From: Alphaproteobacteria bacterium
GTDB lineage: Bacteria; Pseudomonadota; Alphaproteobacteria; UBA7887
Length of the DNA stretch: 20,934 nucleotides
Direction: 5' to 3'
Assembly: GCA_028289725.1 (NCBI GenBank)
Contig: JANQOH010000113.1
Span: 1-20,934, forward strand
The position numbers and the translations under genes are program-made. Positions 1-6,914 of this stretch are shown one piece after another (positions within the stretch are counted from its first letter, which is position 1; each line of letters opens with the position of its first letter). The notes beneath the pieces were generated by a model. The model saw nothing but the letters and a program-made list of their open reading frames with translations. It searched no databases and had not been told where the DNA came from.

Positions 1-1274
1 GATTGCGCGCATTGGCGGCCCTGGCACGGGCCCATGCCGCAGCGTAGAAAAAATTTGACCTGGTCGGGATCGGTGTGACCGTCGCGCACGGCCTGGCGGA
101 TCTGGCCCGCCGAGATCTCCTCGCAGCGACAGACGGTCGTTGCATCGTCCAGCGCCAAAAACTCGTGCGGTAGACGATACAGAGCGTTCAGGAATGGGCG
201 GATGCGCAAGTCCTTTCGCCGCCAGGCGATGTCCGCGCGCCCTAGCCGGTCACGTTCGGCGACGTTTATGCGTTCAAGACTGCACGCCGCCGCCAGCGCC
301 GCCAGCCTGCCGCTGTGCTCGGCGCTGACGGCACCGCCGATTCCCGCGGCGTCGCCCGCCACCGCGATGCCAGCCACGCTGGTGTTGCCCCACTGGTCAA
401 CTTGCGGGCGCCAGCATTGCGGGCCGGCGTCCCACTCCAGCTGGCCGCCGGCAGCGCTCACGAGACTGGTTCTCGGGCTGACCCCGAAATGCACCAACAG
501 GCTGTCGGTGGCCAGCACGCGATCGCGTCGGCCCCACATTCCAGGAACCTTGAACTCAACCGACTCGATGTGCCGATCACCGCGCGCCCGCAGCTCTGAC
601 ACACCGTAGTAAATCGGAACCCCGGCCCGTGCCAGATCGACGGTGTATTTCAAGCCACGGCGCAAATAGTGCCCGGCAGTGGTGGCGCGTAAAAGGTGTG
701 GTGCCGCGCGCAGCATGTTGCTTCTGGGAGAGATCTCGAGCACGGCTTTCACGTTCACGCCGGCGCGCAGGTACTGCCAGGCGACAAGCAGAAGCAGCGG
801 ACCGACCCCGGCGATGACCGTGCCGTCGGCAGGCACCGCGCCGGCGCTCTTGAGCAGGATCTGCGCCGCGCCGGCGTTCATCACGCCCGGCAGCGTCCAG
901 CCGGGGAACGGGACCGGCCGCTCCATCGCGCCACTGGCGATGATCACCCGATCAAACCGCAGCTTGGCGGCACGCCCGTCGCGCACGACCCCCAGCTCGC
1001 AATCCTTGTCGAGCGACCACACACTCGTGTCCGGCCAGTACTCGGCGCCACTGGCATTCAAAGCGTCGAGCAGCGGACGTCCGCGCTGATAGTCGGCACC
1101 GAGCAAACTCACGCGCTCCGCGGGGGCACTCGCGAGCGACCGGTAGATTTGCCCACCCGGCGACGCCTGCTCGTCGATCAGCACGACCTTCAATCCAAGT
1201 TCGGCAGCCAGCGTGGCTGCACTCAGACCGGCCGGCCCGGCGCCGATCACCGCTACCTGTGCGGTGCTACTCAT
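1..1274 (-). CDS. FAD/NAD(P)-dependent oxidoreductase, opine oxidase subunit A / HcnB-like (3' end outside window)
   Basis: This is the large flavoprotein subunit of an amine- or opine-oxidising dehydrogenase; 424 codons are visible and the gene continues past the left edge. The protein starts MSSTAQVAVIGAGPAGLSAA, a Rossmann GxGxxG dinucleotide-binding motif at residues 8-16, with a second one (VIAGVGPL) near the middle. The visible C-terminal part carries a BFD-like [2Fe-2S] site: Cys382, Cys384, Cys412 and Cys417 in the pattern CRCEE...CGMGPC. In the family (OoxA/NoxA opine oxidases, HcnB, D-hydroxyproline dehydrogenase) this subunit works with a small ferredoxin-like subunit and a DadA-like FAD subunit. 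The small subunit lies immediately upstream and overlaps by 8 bp, so the two are translationally coupled. A DadA-like third subunit is not in the window. The exact substrate is not readable from the sequence. Confidence 0.9.
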   Translation of the reverse strand, partial: MSSTAQVAVIGAGPAGLSAATLAAELGLKVVLIDEQASPGGQIYRSLASAPAERVSLLGADYQRGRPLLDALNASGAEYWPDTSVWSLDKDCELGVVRDGRAAKLRFDRVIIASGAMERPVPFPGWTLPGVMNAGAAQILLKSAGAVPADGTVIAGVGPLLLLVAWQYLRAGVNVKAVLEISPRSNMLRAAPHLLRATTAGHYLRRGLKYTVDLARAGVPIYYGVSELRARGDRHIESVEFKVPGMWGRRDRVLATDSLLVHFGVSPRTSLVSAAGGQLEWDAGPQCWRPQVDQWGNTSVAGIAVAGDAAGIGGAVSAEHSGRLAALAAACSLERINVAERDRLGRADIAWRRKDLRIRPFLNALYRLPHEFLALDDATTVCRCEEISAGQIRQAVRDGHTDPDQVKFFLRCGMGPCQGRQCAQ

Positions 1275-1569
1275 CGGTCCTACCGACTCCGTCCTGGGGA
1301 CGGATCCGCATGCCCTCTGCGACCGGCACCAGGCACGCCTGGCGGTTTGCCACACCGTCGATCTCCATCAGGCACTCGAAGCACACACCCATCATGCAAA
1401 GGGGGGCGCGCGGCGCGCCCGAGATCGGCGTGGTGCGGGTGTAACCAAGCGCGTGCACAAGAACTGCCGCCGCCACGCTCTCGCCCGCCGGGACCCGTAC
1501 ACTCTGGCCCTCGATCGTAATGGTCACCGACAGTCCGTCGGACCCGCCAAGTCGTCGAAAGGCCGTCAA
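1267..1569 (-). CDS. small [2Fe-2S] ferredoxin-like subunit of the oxidase (HcnA-like)
   Basis: A protein of about 100 residues with a plant-type ferredoxin cysteine pattern, Cys58-x4-Cys63-x2-Cys66-x12-Cys79. It matches the small subunits (HcnA type, D-hydroxyproline dehydrogenase gamma type) that pass electrons between the flavoprotein subunits of opine/hydroxyproline/glycine oxidases. It overlaps the start of the large flavoprotein gene, so both come from one transcript. The start is uncertain: the longest frame begins with TTG at 1569, with an in-frame stop five codons upstream, while an internal GTG at 1527 (VTITIEGQ) is where many relatives begin. Both have weak ribosome-binding sites. 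It diverges from the ornithine-cyclodeaminase-family gene, with 242 bp between them that must hold both promoters. Confidence 0.85.
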   Translation of the reverse strand: MTAFRRLGGSDGLSVTITIEGQSVRVPAGESVAAAVLVHALGYTRTTPISGAPRAPLCMMGVCFECLMEIDGVANRQACLVPVAEGMRIRPQDGVGRTDE

Positions 1570-1811
1570 GGTAGAGCTCGCTTACCGACGCCGTTCCGAG
1601 GGCAATCCGATTGGACGTCTGGATTGTGTGAAAGTGCCACAAATCGCTCCTGTCCATTGGCACCGGGGTGAGCACCGCGCGCGGCGGCCGAACACAAGAT
1701 TGCGGCCATCGGCGCCACCCTACAACCGCCACATTCGCGGCGGGTTTAACCCAGAGCAAGTCGCGGCCGGATATTCTGTCTACGCTGCCCGAAAAGTACG
1801 GGATCGCTGCA

Positions 1812-2870
1812 ATGCCTAATCATCAGATTCACTGCCAGTATTTCTCACAGGAGGACCTGCTCGCCGCCGGCTGCCTCGACGTTCGCATGGCCATGGACGC
1901 GGCGGAGAACGCGATGAAGGCCTATGACGACGGCGAAGTGATGTTCCCCGACAAGATCGTGCAGATCTTCGACGACGCCACTCAGGAGCGCATCAACTGC
2001 CTGCCGGCGACGTTCCGGCAGGACAAGATCTGCGGCGTGAAATGGGTATCAGTATTTCCCCCCAACCCAATCAAGCACGGGATCCAGAACCTGTCGGCGG
2101 TGATCATCCTCTCGGAGATAGAGCACGGATTGCCGATTGCCTTCATGGAAGGGACCTTGTGTTCCAACATACGCGTTGGCGCGATGGGTGCCATCGCCGC
2201 CAAATACCTGGCCCGGCCGGAGGCCCGCACGATCGGTCTAATCGGCGCCGGCGAGCAGGCCAAGATGCATCTGCTAGCGATGAAGACCGCGCTGCCGTCC
2301 CTGAAACAATGCCGCGTCGCCGCGAAAACCGTGCCCGAGGAAAATCAGTTCGTACGGGAAATGTCGCCAATCCTCGCCGATGTCGAAATCACCGCGACAG
2401 GAACCGATTTGGAGCGCGCGGTCTCAGAGGCCGAGGTTATCGTGACCGCGACCAGCGCCCAGGCGCCGCTGCTCCAGGCAGACTGGGTCGCGCCCGGTGC
2501 CTTCTACAGTCATGTCGGCGGCTGGGAAGACGAGTACGCCGTGGCGAAACTTTGCGACAAGATCGTGTGCGACGACTGGGACACAGTAAAGCACCGAACC
2601 CAGACGGTCAGTCGCATGTACCAGGCCGGCGAGCTAAGCGACACCGACATCCACGCCAATCTCGTCGCCATCGTCACCGGCGAGCGGCCGGGCCGCGAGC
2701 ACGCCGACGAACGCATCTACTTCAACGCCGTGGGCCTCGCTTACACCGACATCGCCATTGCCTATGCCATGTTCCAACGCGCCAGCGAAGCCGGGTTCGG
2801 GCAAGACCTGCGCATCCAGAAAGAAATGATCTTTGAGCACGCGCACCTGAAAAACTGGGTACGCTGGTAG
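1812..2870 (+). CDS. ornithine cyclodeaminase / mu-crystallin family protein
   Basis: A 352-residue NAD(P)-binding protein of the ornithine cyclodeaminase/mu-crystallin superfamily. The nucleotide-binding motif is GLIGAGEQAK in the centre, preceded by the family's KWVSVFPPN segment and GTLCSNIRVGAMGAIAAKYLA-like helix. Members include ornithine cyclodeaminase, alanine dehydrogenase, ketimine reductases and the group databases label tyramine oxidase subunit B; the N-terminal YFSQEDLLAAGCLD most recalls the last group. The start was placed at ATG 1812, where a weak GGGA lies 8 nt upstream and homology begins; the frame stays open to 1668 but that extension looks non-coding. It diverges from the opine-oxidase-like subunits, so it may act on the imine or amino acid that oxidase produces. 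That link is inference; the exact reaction is not determinable. Confidence 0.85.
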   Translation: MPNHQIHCQYFSQEDLLAAGCLDVRMAMDAAENAMKAYDDGEVMFPDKIVQIFDDATQERINCLPATFRQDKICGVKWVSVFPPNPIKHGIQNLSAVIILSEIEHGLPIAFMEGTLCSNIRVGAMGAIAAKYLARPEARTIGLIGAGEQAKMHLLAMKTALPSLKQCRVAAKTVPEENQFVREMSPILADVEITATGTDLERAVSEAEVIVTATSAQAPLLQADWVAPGAFYSHVGGWEDEYAVAKLCDKIVCDDWDTVKHRTQTVSRMYQAGELSDTDIHANLVAIVTGERPGREHADERIYFNAVGLAYTDIAIAYAMFQRASEAGFGQDLRIQKEMIFEHAHLKNWVRW

Positions 2871-2938
2871 CCCGCAAACGCCGGTTGCTCGGCGGGTCCA
2901 GCCGCAAGGCCTATCGGCCAAGACGCAGAGACGCGTAC

Positions 2939-3100
2939 CTATCCCGGTTCGCCCGCGCGGGCACTGCCGGATTCGATCAGGATCGCTTGGCAGACCTCTT
3001 CGACGATGGCTTCGCGTTGTTGCGGCGAAGCGGTGGCGACATCGGTGTCGATCCCAGAATCCGCGCGCGGTTCTGAGTCCGGTCTTAGGGTTTCGGTCAT
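2939..3100 (-). CDS. possible small protein, 53 residues, unknown
   Basis: A short frame in the 400-bp gap between the ornithine-cyclodeaminase-family gene and thyX. It starts MTETLRPDSEPRADSGID and ends in an Arg-Ala-Gly-Glu-Pro-Gly tail, with one cysteine and one predicted amphipathic stretch (about residues 27-44, QQREAIVEEVCQAILIES). Support for translation is a clean GAGGGG ribosome-binding site at 3106-3111, 5 nt from the ATG, and a promoter-like pair farther upstream in an AT-rich patch. It has no family that I recognise. It is strongly acidic at the N-terminus and has no signal peptide or membrane segment. It could be chance coding in GC-rich DNA. Confidence 0.4.
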   Translation of the reverse strand: MTETLRPDSEPRADSGIDTDVATASPQQREAIVEEVCQAILIESGSARAGEPG

Positions 3101-3181
3101 AGCATCCCCTCAGTATTCGTGCTCTTTTTCTCAGGCACGTTTTTGCAAGACCTAGACCATCAGCTTTCAGCTAATAAGCCG

Positions 3182-3210
3182 TTAAAAACAAACGATTTTT
3201 TGTTTCTCAA
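3182..3210 (-). promoter_or_regulatory. candidate sigma70-type promoter for the 53-residue ORF
   Basis: On the minus strand TTGAGA (3205-3210) and TTTTAA (3182-3187) are separated by exactly 17 bp in an AT-rich patch, about 80 bp upstream of the small ORF. The -10 match is poor. The same patch (AAACAA...TTGTTT followed by Ts on the minus strand) could instead be a weak stop for thyX transcription. Confidence 0.25.
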
Positions 3211-3270
3211 ACGTAACGAAATCGGCGCCCAATGATGATCCACGGCAAATCCTGCCGAGATGGCCCCGCC

Positions 3271-4284
3271 TCAGCCGTCGCGCTCGAGCAGCGCCATCAA
3301 CTCACGCCATTCGCGCGGGCTCAGGCCGCTCCCCGCCTGTTCAACCGCCTCGCCCGCAAGCAAACGCTTGACCACCGCCAAGCCGCCGGCGGACAGCGAC
3401 GCCGCCCCGTGCACATAATCCATGAACGCCTGGTAGGTTGCTGGCACCCACGGTTTTAGCACTTGGTCGATCATCACGTCGGCATAGGCGCGAATTTCGT
3501 ACTGCGCGTGAGGATCGGCGCGCAACGATAGGAAATGCAAAAGATTATGCAAATCCGTTTTCCAGTACCATTGGGTGTAATAGTTGAGCGACAGATTCAT
3601 CCGCGCCAATTCGCGTGCGAGGCCCGTACGGCTCTCATCGAGCGTTTCGCCTTCGGCATTTTCATTGAGCATCTCTGTGTAGTGGGCATACGCGCGTTCA
3701 GAATCGTCGCGCAGCAACGCCATAACGCGCGCCGCTTCGTCGCCCTCCAACACGTCGCCCCGGCCCTGCCGGTTGCTCGTCGACTGCGCCGCCAAATGCT
3801 CCGGCGCCGGCATATAGAACTCGTGATCGAGGATTGAGTAGCGCGCGGAATATTCGTTCACATTAGCGGTGCGGTGACGGATCCATTGGCGAGCGACAAA
3901 GATCGGCAATTTGATGTGGAACTTGATCTCGCACATCTCAAACGGCGTGGTGTGCCGGTGCCGCAGGAGGTAGCGGATCAAACCATGATCTTCGCGCAAT
4001 TTGCGCGTGCCCTTGCCGTAGGAGACCCGCGCCGCCTGCACGACCGCGCCGTCATCGCCCATATAGTCGACGACGCGGACAAAGCCGTGATCGAGCACGC
4101 TAAATGGTTTGTAGAGTACTTCTTCCAACGCTTGTACGGTTGGACGTCGAGTTTGAAATTTATTCGCTCGCAAATCTTGAATCGCTTCCAAATTGGCCGC
4201 CGACAACAAGTTTTCGGCCTTAGCATCTGTATGATGCTCCGTTTCAACCAATGTTGGAAACTCAGTCGCTTCGTTGAGAGCCAT
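3271..4284 (-). CDS. thyX: FAD-dependent thymidylate synthase ThyX
   Basis: Flavin-dependent thymidylate synthase, which methylates dUMP to dTMP using methylenetetrahydrofolate and NADPH. The 337-residue protein has the ThyX signature RHRTANVNEYSAR (residues 136-148, RHR-x7-S), the upstream stretch HTTPFEMCEIKF and the C-terminal YYTQWYWKTDLHNLLHFLSLR typical of the alphaproteobacterial form. ThyX belongs to the tetrameric flavoenzyme family unrelated to ThyA. The N-terminus carries about 35 residues before the usual start of homology. ATG 4284 is preceded by an AGGA-type site (CAGGACCGACTAG), so the extension is probably translated. It is transcribed away from the regulator gene at 4752. Confidence 0.95.
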   Translation of the reverse strand: MALNEATEFPTLVETEHHTDAKAENLLSAANLEAIQDLRANKFQTRRPTVQALEEVLYKPFSVLDHGFVRVVDYMGDDGAVVQAARVSYGKGTRKLREDHGLIRYLLRHRHTTPFEMCEIKFHIKLPIFVARQWIRHRTANVNEYSARYSILDHEFYMPAPEHLAAQSTSNRQGRGDVLEGDEAARVMALLRDDSERAYAHYTEMLNENAEGETLDESRTGLARELARMNLSLNYYTQWYWKTDLHNLLHFLSLRADPHAQYEIRAYADVMIDQVLKPWVPATYQAFMDYVHGAASLSAGGLAVVKRLLAGEAVEQAGSGLSPREWRELMALLERDG

Positions 4285-4653
4285 CTAGTCGGTCCTGAAA
4301 TGCTTTTGCCGCAGAGAGCATACCTGGATGACTAGTACGGCTTCATGTGTGTAAGGGGGATTAACAGCCACGAAAAAACGAGGAACATGGGGATAAGTCG
4401 CATTTTGCCAACAAAAGCGATTGGCCGGAGTAATTTACTAGCGGAGAGGTTTATTTATCCACCGGCGAGCCAGACGGCAGCAGATGCGAGTCCAATTTTC
4501 AACTGAAACGTTGGCATCGCTACAGTTGGGAATTGGGAGTGGGCATATCGGCCAAGTTTGCGAGGAAGACAAAATGCGCGCCCACGCATTTGTCGGGTTT
4601 ACTTGGTCCCTCACAATCGCTGATTTCGGCCGGAAACGTAGGTGATGGCATGA
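4285..4653. other. divergent intergenic region, thyX side
   Basis: This noncoding stretch lies between thyX and the repeat array. It is visibly poorer in GC than the coding DNA on either side. I see no convincing open frame, RNA gene or hairpin terminator. It must contain the thyX promoter, but no clear -35/-10 pair could be chosen on the minus strand. Confidence 0.5.
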
Positions 4654-4731
4654 TTAAAGTTGCCAATTCGGCCTTTAAAGTTGACAAAATGGCAACATAA
4701 GTGTGACAATGCGTCATATAAAAGTTCACAA
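4654..4731 (+). repeat. four near-copies of a 13-bp element, 21-22 bp apart, upstream of the regulator gene
   Basis: Direct repeats start at 4654 (TTAAAGTTGCCAA), 4675 (TTAAAGTTGACAA), 4697 (ATAAGTGTGACAA) and 4719 (TAAAAGTTCACAA). Copies one and two differ at one base and stay similar for 19 bp; copy three matches copy two at 9 of 13 positions and copy four at 11 of 13. The spacing of 21, 22 and 22 bp is two helical turns, so bound proteins would line up on one DNA face. A TATAAA at 4717-4722 is a possible -10 box and overlaps copy four. A small inverted repeat TGAC-N5-GTCA lies at 4704-4716. The array ends 20 bp before the ATG of the winged-helix regulator, making autoregulation the simplest reading (inference). 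Confidence 0.6.
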
Positions 4732-4751
4732 TAATTCCCATAAGCGCAACA

Positions 4752-5789
4752 ATGGCACGACGCAGCCGAGAAGATCCGGAGGTTCGGAATTTCATCCTTC
4801 GGAATGTGACAGAGCATCCCCGAACGGTCGCTTCATTGGCTGCGGAGGCGTTCGGGCTCTCACGCAGCGCCATCAATCGCTACATGAAACGGCTGCTGGA
4901 AGACGGTCTATTGACCGCGACCGGGAAGACGAGAGCCCGGCAGTACCAGCTCAAGAAATTCTTCGACGAAACCATCCACTTTAATGTAAGCCGCGACCAA
5001 TCGGAGGATGCGGTCTGGCGCGGCAGAATCCTTCCGCACGTTCAAGACGTCGACCAGAATATCATCGATATTTGCCAATTCGGTTTCACCGAGATGCTGA
5101 ACAATGTCATCGATCACTCCGCCAGCCCCGACTGTATGGTCGGGTATCAGCAGGACTATCGCGGAATTTCAATTTCGATTCTCGATGATGGGGTTGGCAT
5201 ATTCACGAAACTTCAGAGAGATTTCCGACTACCCGACGTACGCAGCGCGTTGTTGGAGCTCGCGAAAGGAAAACTAACGTCCGACGCAGATCGACATACC
5301 GGCGAAGGCATTTTTTTTACGTCTCGCATGTTCGATGCGTTCTCGATTTTGTCGGGCGATCTGTTCTACCGCCGGACTCGAACCGAAGGGGATGAATGGC
5401 TCATCGAAACCGAGGACAAAGACGAATACCGGCCAGGTACCTTGGTGACCATGTTTATTTCGACGGATGCAAAATGGACGGTTCAAGATATCTTCGAGCG
5501 ATATCAGGATGATCATTTTCGCTTCAGCAAGACGCACGTTCCGCTCGTCTTAGCTCGATACCCGAACGAGCAGCTCGTCTCACGGTCGCAGGCCAAGCGC
5601 ATGCTGGCACGATTTGATCGCTTTTCGGAGGTGCTCTTGGATTTTCAAGACGTGCCGACCATCGGTCAGCCATTCGCCGATGAGATTTTTCGGGTCTTCC
5701 AGAATGCGCACCCGGACATCACGCTGATCGCAATCAATACGAGCCCGGACGTCGACAAAACCATTCGACGTATCCGAAACGACAATTGA
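4752..5789 (+). CDS. winged-helix / GHKL ATPase / STAS-like (DUF4325) fusion regulator
   Basis: A 345-residue protein with three visible parts. Residues 8-68 form a winged helix-turn-helix (LSRSAINRYMKRLLEDGLL, then a wing ending in RARQYQLKK). Residues about 75-240 form a GHKL (histidine-kinase-like) ATPase: N-box EMLNNVIDHS (114-123), G1 box DDGVGI (145-150) and G2 segment HTGEGIFFTSRMFD (182-195). Residues about 265-340 match the STAS-like DUF4325 family. No phospho-acceptor His domain, receiver or membrane segment is present, so it is not a classical sensor kinase. It combines in one chain functions that are separate in SpoIIAB/SpoIIAA anti-sigma switches. ATG 4752 has no clear ribosome-binding site. 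The gene is lower in GC than its neighbours, hinting at transfer. Its target genes are unknown. Confidence 0.85.
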   Translation: MARRSREDPEVRNFILRNVTEHPRTVASLAAEAFGLSRSAINRYMKRLLEDGLLTATGKTRARQYQLKKFFDETIHFNVSRDQSEDAVWRGRILPHVQDVDQNIIDICQFGFTEMLNNVIDHSASPDCMVGYQQDYRGISISILDDGVGIFTKLQRDFRLPDVRSALLELAKGKLTSDADRHTGEGIFFTSRMFDAFSILSGDLFYRRTRTEGDEWLIETEDKDEYRPGTLVTMFISTDAKWTVQDIFERYQDDHFRFSKTHVPLVLARYPNEQLVSRSQAKRMLARFDRFSEVLLDFQDVPTIGQPFADEIFRVFQNAHPDITLIAINTSPDVDKTIRRIRNDN

Positions 5790-5903
5790 TGCGCTCGGAT
5801 GCCCCCTCCTCATTGCCCGTGAAACGCATGCTTCTAATCTGATTGCGCGACACCGTAACCGTCAGCTCCTGCCATGATTCGGGAGCCGGTGAGAGGGTGG
5901 GGC

Positions 5904-5932
5904 TTCCGATCGGGGGTAGTTCCCCCTATATA
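5904..5932 (+). promoter_or_regulatory. candidate ssrA promoter
   Basis: TATATA at 5927-5932 is a good -10 box and a poor -35 (TTCCGA, 5904-5909) sits 17 bp upstream. A start about 7 bp downstream would put the 5' end of the transcript at the GTCGGC-GCGA-GCCGAC hairpin (5939-5954), which suits the beginning of the tmRNA precursor. Confidence 0.4.
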
Positions 5933-6020
5933 GAAGGGGTCGGCGCGAGCCGACTATGGCGATAAACGCGCTGTGAAATAAGCGTCATGGACCCGGGGGC
6001 AGTACCCGGCGCCTCCACCA

Positions 6021-6059
6021 TTCCGTTTCCGGTCCCGGCTGATATCGGGGCCGCGTCAT
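6021..6059 (+). other. intervening segment of permuted tmRNA
   Basis: The 39 nt between the acceptor-piece CCA end and the coding-piece 5' GGGGG. In permuted tmRNAs this loop is cut out by tRNA-type processing (RNase P for the 5' end of the coding piece, and 3' trimming to CCA), leaving two RNAs held by base pairing. The limits follow from the acceptor-stem pairing. Confidence 0.7.
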
Positions 6060-6143
6060 GGGGGCGAAACAGGTTCGACATGCGTGGTAAAGACAGTGTT
6101 TTCGCTCGGCATGGTACCACCGTTATCGGGCCATAGCATAGTT

Positions 6144-6182
6144 GCCAACGACAACTACGCGGAGGCTTCGCTCGCCGCTTAA
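6144..6182 (+). other. tmRNA proteolysis-tag reading frame (ANDNYAEASLAA)
   Basis: Twelve codons plus TAA encode ANDNYAEASLAA. The resume codon GCC follows the conserved AGT(T) element that positions the ribosome (CATAGTT). The C-terminal LAA is the ClpX recognition end, and the N-terminal part with NDNY is the segment bound by SspB-type adaptors, whose gene lies 200 bp downstream. Confidence 0.93.
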
Positions 6183-6388
6183 TGCGGTCAGCAACCTCAC
6201 TTTAAGCCCTTAGCCCTCGCAGGCTAAGGCGGGGTTCGAGGCGCACCTGGCAACAGAAGCGCCTCACTTATCCGTTTACGCGCCAACAAACCTCCAACGA
6301 TCGGGCTGATTCTTGCGGCGCGTTGGTATACGGTTCCGGCGCGCATTCTCAGCGCTATGGGGTGCACGAAGCGGAGCGGCCACAAACA

Positions 6389-6868
6389 ATGGCAGACGAC
6401 GCACAAGACGGTCTCGATTACGAACTGCTGGTCGATAACGCCTTACGCACCGTGGTGCACGCCGCGTTGAAAGTCGTTGCGCGCCATGGCCTGCCCGACG
6501 GGCATCATTTCTACATTACCTTCCGCACCGATCATCCGGGCGTCGACATCGATTCCTCTTTGCGGGCGCAATATCCGGGCGAAATGGCGATCGTGCTGCA
6601 GCACCAATTTTCGGGTTTGGTGGTCGAAGCAGAGTTCTTTCAGGTCACCCTGAGTTTCAGCGCCGTACCGCGCACCCTGGTGGTGCCGTTCGCGGCCGTC
6701 ACGTCGTTCGCCGACCCGGACGCCAAATTCGCGCTGCAGTTCCAAAATCCGGCCGGCGTGCCGGACGCGGCCGAAGAGCAAGGGGTGCGCGACGCCGCGG
6801 CCGGCCCGAGCGGTGGCGAAGGTGACGACGGCAATATCGTCACGCTCGATACGTTCCGGAAAAAATAG
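6389..6868 (+). CDS. sspB: ClpXP adaptor SspB (alphaproteobacterial form)
   Basis: SspB tethers ssrA-tagged proteins to the ClpXP protease. The 159-residue protein has the conserved core GLPDGHHFYITFRTDHPGV, the tract MAIVLQHQF and VPFAAVTSFADP...FALQF (residues 35-119). A flexible acidic linker follows, then the C-terminal motif NIVTLDTFRKK (149-159) that docks on the ClpX N-domain. Length and motif fit the Caulobacter-type SspB. ATG 6389 was chosen because homology starts just after it; GGAG lies 12 nt upstream, and the open frame back to 6323 encodes no recognisable residues. It lies directly after ssrA and 46 bp before fumarase. Placement beside ssrA couples the tag and the protein that reads it. 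Confidence 0.93.
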   Translation: MADDAQDGLDYELLVDNALRTVVHAALKVVARHGLPDGHHFYITFRTDHPGVDIDSSLRAQYPGEMAIVLQHQFSGLVVEAEFFQVTLSFSAVPRTLVVPFAAVTSFADPDAKFALQFQNPAGVPDAAEEQGVRDAAAGPSGGEGDDGNIVTLDTFRKK

Positions 6869-6914
6869 CGCCGCCGCGTCGCGGCACGAACGATCACACA
6901 ACAAAGGACTCTCT

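Larger units (their letters stand above)
5939..6250 (+). ncRNA. ssrA: transfer-messenger RNA, permuted two-piece alphaproteobacterial form
   Basis: tmRNA rescues stalled ribosomes and tags the unfinished protein. The order is permuted: the acceptor piece comes first and ends at CCA 6018-6020, an intervening segment (6021-6059) is removed, and the coding piece starts at 6060. GGGGGCG (6060-6066) pairs with CGCCTCC (6010-6016) to form a 7-bp acceptor stem whose third pair is G-U, the alanine identity element. The T-arm-like CCGGG-GGCAGTA-CCCGG precedes it, and the conserved AAACAGGTTCGAC follows the 5' strand. CATGCG in the coding piece pairs with CG(T)CATG in the acceptor piece as helix P2. 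The tag frame lies at 6144-6182, and a pseudoknot follows: CTTAGCC (6209-6215) with GGCTAAG (6222-6228), loop CTCG (6216-6219) with CGAG (6237-6240). The outer ends are approximate. The sspB gene is next downstream. Confidence 0.93.

Noticed and set aside
696..1520. 274-codon plus-strand frame over the left-edge oxidoreductase
   Set aside because: It is antisense to the flavoprotein, whose Rossmann motif and BFD-like cysteines are clear. The plus frame has no recognisable domain.
4520..4876. 118-codon minus-strand frame across the repeat array
   Set aside because: It overlaps the start of the winged-helix gene and has no ribosome-binding site or family resemblance.
5989..6020. T-arm and CCA end resembling a tRNA
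   Set aside because: No anticodon or D-arm precedes it. The acceptor strand pairs with 6060-6066 downstream, so it is the acceptor piece of the permuted tmRNA.
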